A stretch of DNA of 64,000 bases from Bacteroides sp. (lineage in GTDB: Bacteria > Bacteroidota > Bacteroidia > Bacteroidales > Bacteroidaceae): positions 1 to 64,000 of the forward strand of contig JAJQAY010000128.1 in assembly GCA_021203515.1 (NCBI GenBank), read 5' to 3'. Positions within the stretch are counted from its first letter, which is position 1. Each line of letters starts with the position of its first letter. Both the position numbers and the translations under genes were made by a program. Of the stretch, positions 35,677 to 43,809 are shown one piece after another. The notes beneath the pieces were generated by a model. That model was not told where the DNA came from, made no database searches, and saw only the letters and a list, made by a program, of their open reading frames with translations.

Positions 35677-38499
35677 ATGATGAAACATTTATTGCGTAAT
35701 TTATGGATTGTAGCATTAATCATATGCTGTAACTTCCAACAGGTATTTGCGCAGCAAATGCCGCCTATCCCTATCGATAAAAATGTCCGTATCGGAAAGT
35801 TGGACAACGGATTGACTTATTACATCCGCAAGAACAATCTCCCTGCCAACCGGGCCGACTTCTACATCGCGCAGAAAGTGGGTTCCATTCAGGAAGAAGC
35901 CGACCAGCGCGGTCTCGCCCACTTCCTGGAGCATATGTGCTTCAACGGAACGACGCACTTCCCAGGTGATGCACTGGAACAATATCTGGAACGTATCGGG
36001 GTGAAGTTCGGTGAAAACCTGAATGCTTACACCTCTGTAGACGAAACCGTATATAATATCTCCAATGTCCCCGTCACCACTCCCGGCGCCATCGACTCCT
36101 GCCTCTTAATTCTGCACGACTGGAGCAATGACCTGACGCTGGATCCGGTGGAAATCGACAAAGAACGCAGCGTTATCAACGAAGAATGGCGCACGCGCAT
36201 GAGTGCCATGCAGCGTTTTCAGGAGAAAATGCTTCCTGCCATGTTTGCCGGCACCAAGTATGCCACTTGTTTCCCCATCGGAACCATGGAGGTAGTGATG
36301 AACTTCAAGCCGCAGACGCTGAGAGACTACTATGAGAAATGGTATCGTCCCGACCTGCAAGGCATCGTGGTGGTAGGTGACATCGACGTGGATGCCATCG
36401 AAGCCCAAATCAAGAAAACCTTTGCCGACATTCCCGCCCAGCCCAATGCCGCCAAGCGCGAATACTATCCGGCGAGCGATAATAAAGAACCGATTATCGT
36501 AATCGGAAAGGATAAGGAACAACCCCAGATTATGGCAATTGTCTTCAATAAGCACGAAGCGACTCCGGACGACCAAAAAGATAACATGGGGTATCTGGTG
36601 CAGAATTATGCCGTCACCCTCGTCACCAATATGCTGAATGCGCGTCTGAACGAACTGGCACAGAACGCCAACCCTCCCTATATCTATGCAGGTACTTATG
36701 ACGATGATTTCTTCGTGGCAAAGACCAAAGACGCCTTCACGGGAGTAGTGGGTTGCAAGGAAGGTGCCGTAGAAAGCGGTCTCGCCACCCTGCTCCGCGA
36801 AATAGAACGTGCCCGCCAGTTCGGCTTCACGGAAACGGAATATAACCGTGCCCGCGCCGAATACCTGCGCCAACTGGAATCGGCTTACAACGAACGCGAT
36901 AAGCGCAAGAACGATGCATACGTAAACGAATATGTGCGCCACTTCCTCGATAATGAGCCCATTCCGGGCATCGAAAACAAATATGCCATCATCAACCAGA
37001 TAGTTCCTGCCATCCCCGTGGCTGCACTGAACCAACTGATGCCCGAACTGGTATCGGACAGCAACAAGGTGGTTGCCATCTTCGGCCCGGAGAAAGAGGG
37101 AGTGGAGTTGCCTACCAAAGAAGCCGTTCTGAAAATATTGGAAGATGTGAAGGCTGAGAAGTTGACCCCTTATGTAGACCAGGTGTCTGACGAACCTTTG
37201 ATGAAGGAATCCCCGAAAGGCGGCAAGATAGTATCAGAGAAGCAGGATGATGTGTTCGGCACTACGATGCTGACACTGTCCAACGGTGTGAAAGTACTCA
37301 TCAAGAAGACAGACTTCAAAGCGGACGAAATCCGTATGAAGGGTGTAAGTCTGGGCGGTAGTTCATTGTTCCCCAACTCGGAGATTATCAATATCAACGG
37401 ATTGGATGCTGTAGCAGTGGGCGGTCTGGGCAACTTCAACGCCGTAAACCTTGAAAAGGCATTGGCAGGCAAGAAGGCATCCGTGAATTATGGTATCGGT
37501 GACAAGACGGAAACCGTCAATGGAACATGTTCTCCGAAAGACTTTGAAACCATGATGCAACTTACTTATCTGACCTTCACGGCGCCACGCCGCGACGACG
37601 ATGCGTTTGCATCCTATAAAAACCGTAGCAAAGCCTCCTTGCAAAGTATGGAATTAAATCCGCGGGTAGCCCTCAGCGACTCCATACAAGCCGGTCTCTA
37701 TATGAACCATCCGAGACGGGTAAGAATCAAGGCTGACATGATTGATAAGATGGGTTACGATAAAATCCTCTCCATGTATCAAGACCGCTATAAAGATGCA
37801 AGCGACTTTACCTTCATTTTCGTAGGAAACGTGGATGTAGAGCAGATGAAACCCCTGATTGCCGAATATCTGGGTGCACTGCCCGCCATCAACCGCAAGG
37901 AGACTTTCAAGGACAACCAGGTGTACATCCGTCCGGGCAAGTTCAAGAACGAATTTATCCGTCAGCAGGAAACTCCAAAGGCTACTAATGTGGTCTTCAT
38001 CAGCGGTGCCTGCAAGTACGACCTAAGAAACGACATCCTGATGGATATGACCGGTCAGGTACTCGACCTGGTTTACACCGAAAAGGTTCGCAAAGATGAA
38101 GGCGGTTCGTATGGTGTATATTCCGGCGGACAATTGAGCAAATACCCGAAGGAAGAAGCCGTCCTGCAAATCTTCTTCGAAACAGCTCCGGCCAAAAGGG
38201 ACAAGCTGATGAAGATTATCTTTGCCGAGCTCGACCACCTTGCCAAAGCAGGCCCGTCGGAAGCCAACCTGAACAAGGTGAAAGAGTTCATGCTGAAAAA
38301 ACATGCCGAAGACCTGAAAGAAAACAGCTATTGGTTGGGAAGCATCGATGAATATGTGTTCACCGGCATGAACCCGATGAAGGATTATGAAAAGATTGTC
38401 AACAGCATCACTACCAAAGACATCCAGAAGTTTGCCGATGACTTGTTCAAGCAAAACAATGAGATTGAGGTATCCATGATTAGCCCCGACAAAGAATAA
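35677..38499 (+). CDS. M16-family zinc metallopeptidase
   Basis: A 940-residue secreted, probably periplasmic, peptidase with two M16 halves. A signal peptide (NLWIVALIICCNFQQVFAQQ) is followed by the inverted zinc motif HFLEHMCFNG with its two His and the catalytic Glu. The second ligand Glu is in the region of NLNAYTSVDETVYNI and SVINEEWRTRM. The second half, from about residue 500, lacks an HxxEH motif, as usual for the inactive partner half. The family (pitrilysin-like) degrades peptides inside a closed chamber. The start could be MMKHLL or the next Met. It is alone on its transcript, with a terminator right after. Confidence 0.88.
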   Translation: MMKHLLRNLWIVALIICCNFQQVFAQQMPPIPIDKNVRIGKLDNGLTYYIRKNNLPANRADFYIAQKVGSIQEEADQRGLAHFLEHMCFNGTTHFPGDALEQYLERIGVKFGENLNAYTSVDETVYNISNVPVTTPGAIDSCLLILHDWSNDLTLDPVEIDKERSVINEEWRTRMSAMQRFQEKMLPAMFAGTKYATCFPIGTMEVVMNFKPQTLRDYYEKWYRPDLQGIVVVGDIDVDAIEAQIKKTFADIPAQPNAAKREYYPASDNKEPIIVIGKDKEQPQIMAIVFNKHEATPDDQKDNMGYLVQNYAVTLVTNMLNARLNELAQNANPPYIYAGTYDDDFFVAKTKDAFTGVVGCKEGAVESGLATLLREIERARQFGFTETEYNRARAEYLRQLESAYNERDKRKNDAYVNEYVRHFLDNEPIPGIENKYAIINQIVPAIPVAALNQLMPELVSDSNKVVAIFGPEKEGVELPTKEAVLKILEDVKAEKLTPYVDQVSDEPLMKESPKGGKIVSEKQDDVFGTTMLTLSNGVKVLIKKTDFKADEIRMKGVSLGGSSLFPNSEIININGLDAVAVGGLGNFNAVNLEKALAGKKASVNYGIGDKTETVNGTCSPKDFETMMQLTYLTFTAPRRDDDAFASYKNRSKASLQSMELNPRVALSDSIQAGLYMNHPRRVRIKADMIDKMGYDKILSMYQDRYKDASDFTFIFVGNVDVEQMKPLIAEYLGALPAINRKETFKDNQVYIRPGKFKNEFIRQQETPKATNVVFISGACKYDLRNDILMDMTGQVLDLVYTEKVRKDEGGSYGVYSGGQLSKYPKEEAVLQIFFETAPAKRDKLMKIIFAELDHLAKAGPSEANLNKVKEFMLKKHAEDLKENSYWLGSIDEYVFTGMNPMKDYEKIVNSITTKDIQKFADDLFKQNNEIEVSMISPDKE

Positions 38500-38519
38500 A
38501 ACAAGAGACTATAGCACAG

Positions 38520-38560
38520 AAGGCTGCATTGTTCGATGAAAGGCAGCGCAGCCTTTTTCA
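38520..38560 (+). terminator. Terminator after the M16 peptidase gene
   Basis: AAGGCTGC at 38520 pairs with GCAGCCTT at 38548, followed by TTTT. It lies 20 bases after the stop codon and before the DUF5687 gene. Confidence 0.7.
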
Positions 38561-38585
38561 TATCCACTCTAATTCCTATTATACA

Positions 38586-40072
38586 ATGAGCCTATTTTTA
38601 GAATTGCGCAAGCACGGAAAGCTGGCTGCCAAACGAAACCCGATGTACGAGAAGAACAAGTTCGGCAAGTTCTGGATGTACTTCATGGCTATCTTTTGGG
38701 CAGGCTACCTGATGTTCTTCGGAACAACCTTCGCCTTTGCTTTCGACGGTGGCACCAAGGAGGCCTACCATTTCATGAACAGCGGACTGATATTTGTGAT
38801 GGCGCTGGACTTCCTGATGCGTTTTCCTTTCCAAAAGACACCCACACAGGAAGTAAAGCCCTATTTACTGCTGCCGATAAGACGCAACCGCCTCATCGAC
38901 TTCCTGCTGACACGCTCCGGATTGAGCAGTTTCAACTTAATCTGGTGGTTTTTCTTCGTCCCGTTTGCCATTATCACCATTACTAAATTCTACGGTATTA
39001 CCGGAGTACTGACCTATTGCATCGGTATCTGGCTGCTGATAGTTTTCAATAATTACTGATTTCTGCTATGCCGCACGTTAATAGATGAGCGTCTCTGGTG
39101 GGTGCTCCTGCCGATACTGGTGTATGGCGGAATTGCCGCCGCGCTGTTCATACCGGACAAGAGTCCGGTATTCGATTGGTCGACAGACTTGGGAGAAGGT
39201 TTTATTACGGGAAATCTGCTTATGTTCCTCGGTGTTATCGCCGCCATTGCCGTGATGTGGTTATCAACCGCAGCCTGATGATTGGTCTGGTTTACGATGA
39301 AATCAACAAGGTGGAGGATACGAAAGTAAAGCATGTGTCTGAGTATAAGTTCCTCGACCGATACGGGGAGATTGGAGAGTATATGCGCCTGGAACTGAAG
39401 TTGCTGCTGCGCAATAAGGTATGCAAGACGTCGCTGCGTATGGTGTTCCTTATAGTTATCCTCTTTACTTGCGCCATTAGTTTTACAGAAATGTACGACG
39501 GGCAAGGGATGAAAAACTTTATCATGGTTTATAACTTCGTCATCTTCGGCACCATGTTCCTTGCGAATCTGATGAGTTACGAGGGTAACTACATCGACGG
39601 GCTAATGAGCCGCAAGGAGTCTATATATACGCTGCTTCGGGCTAAATATACACTATACAGCATTGCCATACTTATCCCGTTGATATTGATGATACCTGCT
39701 ATGGCAACCGGAAAATTGCCCGTATTGAATTGCATCTCCTGGGCGGTATTCGTTGCCGGATGCGTTTATTTTTTCTTGTTCCAACTGGCGGTGTACAATG
39801 CTAAGACGGTGGACCTGAACGCCAAAATGACGAACCGCCAGAATATGGGTGGCGGCCTGCAAAGCCTGATTACCTGTGCAGCTTTCGGCATCCCCCTACT
39901 CATGAACTTCTTGCTGACGACCTTCTTCGGAGATACCGTCACTGCATGGGTACTGATTGTAATCGGTGCAGGATTTATCCTGACTTCGCGCTTCTGGCTG
40001 AAGAATGTATATCATCACTTCATGAAGCGCCGCTACAAGAACATGGAAGGATTCAGAGACAGCAGACAGTAG
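38586..40072 (+). pseudogene. DUF5687-type ABC permease with a stop and a frameshift
   Basis: A membrane protein of about 495 residues when repaired, of the Bacteroidetes DUF5687 family, which pairs with an ABC ATPase. The N-terminus MSLFLELRKHGKLAAKRNPMYEKNKFGKFW is typical. Hydrophobic helices include WMYFMAIFWAGYLMFF, WWFFFVPFAIITI, LLPILVYGGIAAALFIP and YSIAILIPLILMIPAMATG. A TGA at 39057-39059 interrupts VFNNYWFLLCRTLIDERLWWV (Trp expected). One base is missing near 39260-39263, after AIAVMW, shifting the rest to the frame that ends at 40072. The remainder is intact. The ATPase gene that follows also has a damaged Walker A, so the pair may be truly lost, or the sequence may contain errors. 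Confidence 0.78.
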
Positions 40073-40074
40073 AA

Positions 40075-40160
40075 GATTTCAGATTTCAGATTTATGATTT
40101 ATTTGCGCAGCATTGATTGCTCATTATTCTGAAATCTGAAATCATAAATCATAAATCAAT
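40075..40160. repeat. Tandem-heptamer hairpin (ATTTCAG / ATTTATG arms)
   Basis: ATTTCAG and ATTTATG 7-base words on the left pair with CTGAAAT and CATAAAT words on the right. The loop begins TTGCGCAGCA. It lies between the permease and ATPase genes and overlaps the space where co-transcription would be expected. Confidence 0.75.
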
Positions 40161-40168
40161 AATTCATC

Positions 40169-40951
40169 ATGATACAGATTAACAATTTACAGAAGAACTT
40201 CGGCGAAAAGAAAGCCGTAGATATTGAACAATACACCATCGAGCAGGGTGATATGCTCGGCCTGGTAGGCAACAATGGAGCGAGAAAGACTACCTTGTTC
40301 CGCTTGATGCTGGACTTGCTGCAAGCAGACAAGGGCAGTGTCACCATCAATGACATAGACGTATGCAAGAGTGAGGACTGGAAAAACTTTACCGGTGCTT
40401 TTATCGACGACGGGTTCCTGATAGACTACCTCACTCCCGAAGAGTACTTCTACTTCATCGGCAAGATGTACGGATTGAAGAAGGAGGAAGTAGACGAACG
40501 CCTCGTACCTTTCGAACGGTTCATGAGCGGTGAAGTAATGGGACAGAAGAAATTCATCCGTAACTTCTCCGCCGGTAACAAGCAGAAAATCGGCATTATC
40601 TCTGCCATGCTCCACCATCTGCAACTGCTGATACTGGACGAGCCGTTCAACTTCCTCGACCCCAGTTCCCAGTCGGTCATCAAGCATCTGCTGAAGAAAT
40701 ACAACGAGGAGCACGGAGCGACCGTCATCATCTCCAGCCACAACCTGAACCATACGGTAAACGTATGCCCACGCATCGTCTTGCTGGAGAATGGCATTAT
40801 TATTCGTGACATCCGGAATGAAAATAATTCGGCCGAGAAAGAGTTGGAAGCTTACTTCAACATCGGGGTGGAAGAAGAAGTTGCGGAAGAAGTAACAGCA
40901 GAAGAAGTAGCTGCAGAACCGCAAGAAACAAATAGCACCCCGGAAGCATGA
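40169..40951 (+). CDS. ABC transporter ATPase with altered Walker A
   Basis: A 260-residue ATPase that would drive the DUF5687 permease upstream. The Walker A reads LVGNNGARKTTLFRLML: the Gly before Lys in the usual GNNGAGKTT is Arg (GGA to AGA). The signature NFSAGNKQKIGIISAML, Walker B LLILDEPFNFLDP and switch His in TVIISSHNLNHT are normal. The C-terminal 25 residues are acidic and repetitive (EEEVAEEVTAEEVAAEPQE). Loss of the P-loop Gly should reduce ATP binding. The NlpC/P60 gene overlaps its stop by 4 bases (ATGA). I cannot tell whether the Arg is real or an error; no stop or shift is present. Confidence 0.85.
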   Translation: MIQINNLQKNFGEKKAVDIEQYTIEQGDMLGLVGNNGARKTTLFRLMLDLLQADKGSVTINDIDVCKSEDWKNFTGAFIDDGFLIDYLTPEEYFYFIGKMYGLKKEEVDERLVPFERFMSGEVMGQKKFIRNFSAGNKQKIGIISAMLHHLQLLILDEPFNFLDPSSQSVIKHLLKKYNEEHGATVIISSHNLNHTVNVCPRIVLLENGIIIRDIRNENNSAEKELEAYFNIGVEEEVAEEVTAEEVAAEPQETNSTPEA

Positions 40952-41460
40952 AACGGCATCTTTCGTATATAATAGCCCTTGCCGGACTGTTAGTCGGATT
41001 AAGTTCCTGTCACACCTCTGCGCCACGCCTCGACTATAAGGCGTTGGCGCAAGCCTCTGCCCGGCTAGGCATCGACGTCGAGTTGACGGACAACCATGCC
41101 CTGTATATCAACGTCGCCGAATGGATAGGTGTCCCCTACCATGCCGGCGGCGACAGCAAGCGTGGCACCGATTGTTCCGGCTTAGTATCACAACTATACA
41201 AGACGGTTTACCACACCCGTCTGCCGAGGAGCACGGACGGACAACTGAATGAATGCAAGAAAATCTCCCGCCGTAATCTGCGCGAGGGAGATTTGGTCTT
41301 CTTCACCAGCCGCGCATCCCGCAAGAAAGTGACACACGTAGGTATCTATCTGAAAGACGGAAAGTTTATACATGCCAGTACCAGCCAAGGAGTGATTGTA
41401 AGCCGCCTCAATGAGAAATATTACACGGATTACTGGCTTTGCGGGGGAAGGATTAAATGA
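40948..41460 (+). CDS. NlpC/P60 peptidoglycan hydrolase lipoprotein
   Basis: A 170-residue lipoprotein (signal and lipobox LLVGLSSC) with an NlpC/P60 cysteine-peptidase domain that cleaves peptide bonds in peptidoglycan stem peptides. The catalytic Cys is in RGTDCSGLVSQLYK, the His in KVTHVGIYL, and the third polar residue follows near FIHASTSQGVIVS. The domain fills residues about 45 to 170. Its start codon overlaps the stop of the ABC ATPase gene by four bases, so translation is coupled. A link between the transporter and wall remodelling is possible but not shown. Confidence 0.88.
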   Translation: MKRHLSYIIALAGLLVGLSSCHTSAPRLDYKALAQASARLGIDVELTDNHALYINVAEWIGVPYHAGGDSKRGTDCSGLVSQLYKTVYHTRLPRSTDGQLNECKKISRRNLREGDLVFFTSRASRKKVTHVGIYLKDGKFIHASTSQGVIVSRLNEKYYTDYWLCGGRIK

Positions 41461-41589
41461 AAACTTAAGGGCGTAACGTCGTCTCGGCAAGGTTTTCTTT
41501 CGGATAATAACATTTTTTGTCTGTTTTGTGATTATCCACCCGCTTCTCCGACTGATAGTCCAAAATAACCAACTAAAAAGAAGAAAACA

Positions 41590-42474
41590 ATGAAAAAACT
41601 TTTAGGCCTTCTGCTGTTTATCAGCATTGCGCTGAGTGCCAACGCACAGCTTTTGTGGAAAATCTCCGGTAACGGATTAGAGAAGCCGTCCTATATCTTC
41701 GGCACTCACCATTTCTCCTCACTCAGCATCAAAGACAGCATAGCAGCAATGCCACAAGCAATGAACGAGACCGACCAGGTTTGCGGAGAAATCCTTATGA
41801 GCGAAATGATGACACCCGCTTTCGCGCAAAGCATGCAGCAACAGATGATGATGCCCAAAGATACCACTCTGCAAAGTCTCTTCACCTCCGAGCAATACGA
41901 AGAAATAGGCAAAGTGGTGAAAGATAATATGATGGTAGACATTGCCATGCTGGCACAACTCAAGCCAACCGCCATCACCCAGCAACTGACAATATTGCTC
42001 TACCTAAAACATACCCCGGGTTACAATCCGCAAGAACAACTCGACACCTACTTCCAGCAGCAAGCACAACAGCAAGGCAAAAAGGTATGCGGTCTGGAAA
42101 CAGCCCAATCGCAGATAGATGTCATGTTCAACGGCCAAACGCTGCAACGCCAAGCCAATCTTCTGTATTGCTTGGTCAGTGACATGGACAGAACCCTGGA
42201 ACAGAGCAAGCGCCTCGCCAGCGCCTACACGAAGCAAGACCTGGACACCATACTGCAACTCATGGAAGAGCGCGACGGCAACTCCTGCGACCCTCTGCCC
42301 GGAGAAATGGAAGCAATGCTGGATGGCCGCAACAAGGCATGGATACAGAAGATGCCCGCTATCATGACCGAAAACCCGACACTCTTTGTGGTTGGCGCCG
42401 CACACTTGCCGGGCGATAACGGGGTGCTGAACTTACTGAAACAACAAGGATATACGATAGAAGCCATGAAATAA
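41590..42474 (+). CDS. TraB/GumN-family protein
   Basis: A 294-residue secreted or periplasmic protein with a signal peptide (LGLLLFISIALSANAQ) and the TraB/GumN fold. The family motif GTHHFSS near residue 38 and the C-terminal LFVVGAAHLPGDNGVLNLLKQQGYTIEAM are both visible. The family is related to the Tiki metal-dependent proteases, whose GxxH and GAxH residues bind metal; GTHH and GAAH here are consistent with that. The biological role in Bacteroides is unknown. It is separated from the NlpC/P60 gene by 129 bases and followed by a terminator, so it is probably transcribed alone. Confidence 0.8.
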   Translation: MKKLLGLLLFISIALSANAQLLWKISGNGLEKPSYIFGTHHFSSLSIKDSIAAMPQAMNETDQVCGEILMSEMMTPAFAQSMQQQMMMPKDTTLQSLFTSEQYEEIGKVVKDNMMVDIAMLAQLKPTAITQQLTILLYLKHTPGYNPQEQLDTYFQQQAQQQGKKVCGLETAQSQIDVMFNGQTLQRQANLLYCLVSDMDRTLEQSKRLASAYTKQDLDTILQLMEERDGNSCDPLPGEMEAMLDGRNKAWIQKMPAIMTENPTLFVVGAAHLPGDNGVLNLLKQQGYTIEAMK

Positions 42475-42523
42475 ATACCTCTAACAAAATTCTCTCTCAA
42501 AACTACTTTATGGCAAACTACGC

Positions 42524-42565
42524 GGAGCGTGACGGCAATATTTACTGTCACGCTCCGTTCGTTTT
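42524..42565 (+). terminator. Terminator after the TraB/GumN gene
   Basis: GGAGCGTGAC at 42524 pairs with GTCACGCTCC ending at 42556; a short T-rich stretch follows. It separates this gene from the efflux operon promoter region. Confidence 0.65.
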
Positions 42566-42584
42566 CAGTCGAGCCCGAAGACTC

Positions 42585-42653
42585 TCTAATGGATTTCTAA
42601 TGCGCTTCTAATAGTTCTCTAACAGTCCTTCCCGCATTCACACCCTACTTTTG
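42585..42653 (+). promoter_or_regulatory. Efflux operon promoter with four 11-bp-phased repeats
   Basis: TCTAAT begins at 42585, 42596, 42607 and (as TCTAAC) 42618, each 11 bases apart, so all fall on one DNA face. The last overlaps the expected -33 position of the -7 element TACTTTTG at 42646-42653. The efflux ATG follows at 42687. The layout suits an activator such as a response regulator; that gene is not in the window. Confidence 0.7.
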
Positions 42654-42686
42654 CGGAAGTATTAACTATCATTTAAGTTGAAGAGA

Positions 42687-43790
42687 ATGGAAAAGAGAAC
42701 TCTACTATTAGCATCATTGGGAATGCTGCTTCTTGCCGGATGCAAGAATTCCCAGGAAGAGAGAGAAAGCAACAATTTCCGGCACAAAGGCGATACGGTT
42801 ATCGTCTCCAACCAAGCATTGAATGAACAACTGAAGATTACAGAAACACAGGTACTGCCTTATTCCAAAGAAGTTGTTACCGCCGGAACCGTACAAGCCA
42901 TTCCCACGCAATTTGCCTACGTAGCACCGCCATTCTCGGGCAGGGTGATGAAATCGTGCGTCCGCCTGGGGCAGCAGGTGAAGGAGGGTACTCCTCTGTT
43001 TGAAATCAGTTCGCCCGACTTCACCGCAGCACAGAAAGACTTCTTCCAGGCACGCCTGGCACGCGAGTTGGCACAGAAAGACTACCGACGCAAACAAGAC
43101 CTGATAGCAAACGGGGTAAGTTCGCAGAAGGAACTGGAAGAAGCGGAGAATGCCCTGCTCATTGCCGACAAGGAATATGAGAATGCCGTTGCCGCCCTGT
43201 GCGTCTATCAAGTAAACAATCCGGAGAACATGACGCTTGGGCAACCGCTGGTAGTCCGTGCCCCCATCGCCGGAAATGTGATGGAGAACAACATCGTGAC
43301 CGGACAATATATAAAAGACGACTCCGAGCCCATCGCCGTAGTAGCCGACTTGCCTAGGGTATGGATAACAGCTCAGGTGAAAGAAAAAGACATCCGCTTT
43401 ATAAAAGAAGGCAATAAGCTGGATATAGAAATATCGGCTTTCCCCGGAGAACGCATACAAGGCACTGTCTTCCACGTAGAAGAAGCCGTGGATGAAAGTA
43501 CCCGTTCCATCCGCGTGCTCTCCGTATGCGACAACCGGAACGAAAAGCTCAAACTAGGCATGTACACCACGATGCACTTCCTCAGCGAGCCTACGGACAT
43601 GGTACACATTCCCGAAAAGGCGCTTCTGCAAGGCGAAAAGGACAGCTATGTATATGTACAGACCGACACGAACACTTATGTGTGTCGGCCCGTAGCGATA
43701 GAAATGTCAAGAGACGGGCTCGCCGTGATAACCGACTGCCTGGCAGCGGGCGACAAAGTAATCAGTGAAGGCGGATACTACTTAAAATGA
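42687..43790 (+). CDS. RND efflux periplasmic adaptor (CusB/CzcB-like) lipoprotein
   Basis: Membrane-fusion protein linking the inner-membrane RND pump to the outer-membrane channel. The 367 residues begin with a lipoprotein signal (LLASLGMLLLAGC). A barrel-sandwich (lipoyl-like) domain is seen in VAPPFSGRVMKSCVRLGQQVKEGTPLFEI and VVRAPIAGNVMENNIVTGQYI. An alpha-hairpin lies between (QKDFFQARLARELAQKDYRRKQDLIANGVSSQKELEEAENALLIADKEYE), followed by beta-barrel and proximal domains. The start MEKRTLLLASLG at 42687 is preferred to a TTG codon three codons upstream. No His-rich or Met-rich metal site is obvious, so copper or silver specificity is not proven. The pump gene follows by 19 bases. Confidence 0.88.
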   Translation: MEKRTLLLASLGMLLLAGCKNSQEERESNNFRHKGDTVIVSNQALNEQLKITETQVLPYSKEVVTAGTVQAIPTQFAYVAPPFSGRVMKSCVRLGQQVKEGTPLFEISSPDFTAAQKDFFQARLARELAQKDYRRKQDLIANGVSSQKELEEAENALLIADKEYENAVAALCVYQVNNPENMTLGQPLVVRAPIAGNVMENNIVTGQYIKDDSEPIAVVADLPRVWITAQVKEKDIRFIKEGNKLDIEISAFPGERIQGTVFHVEEAVDESTRSIRVLSVCDNRNEKLKLGMYTTMHFLSEPTDMVHIPEKALLQGEKDSYVYVQTDTNTYVCRPVAIEMSRDGLAVITDCLAAGDKVISEGGYYLK

Positions 43791-43809
43791 GACTACTAAA
43801 TAGAAGATT

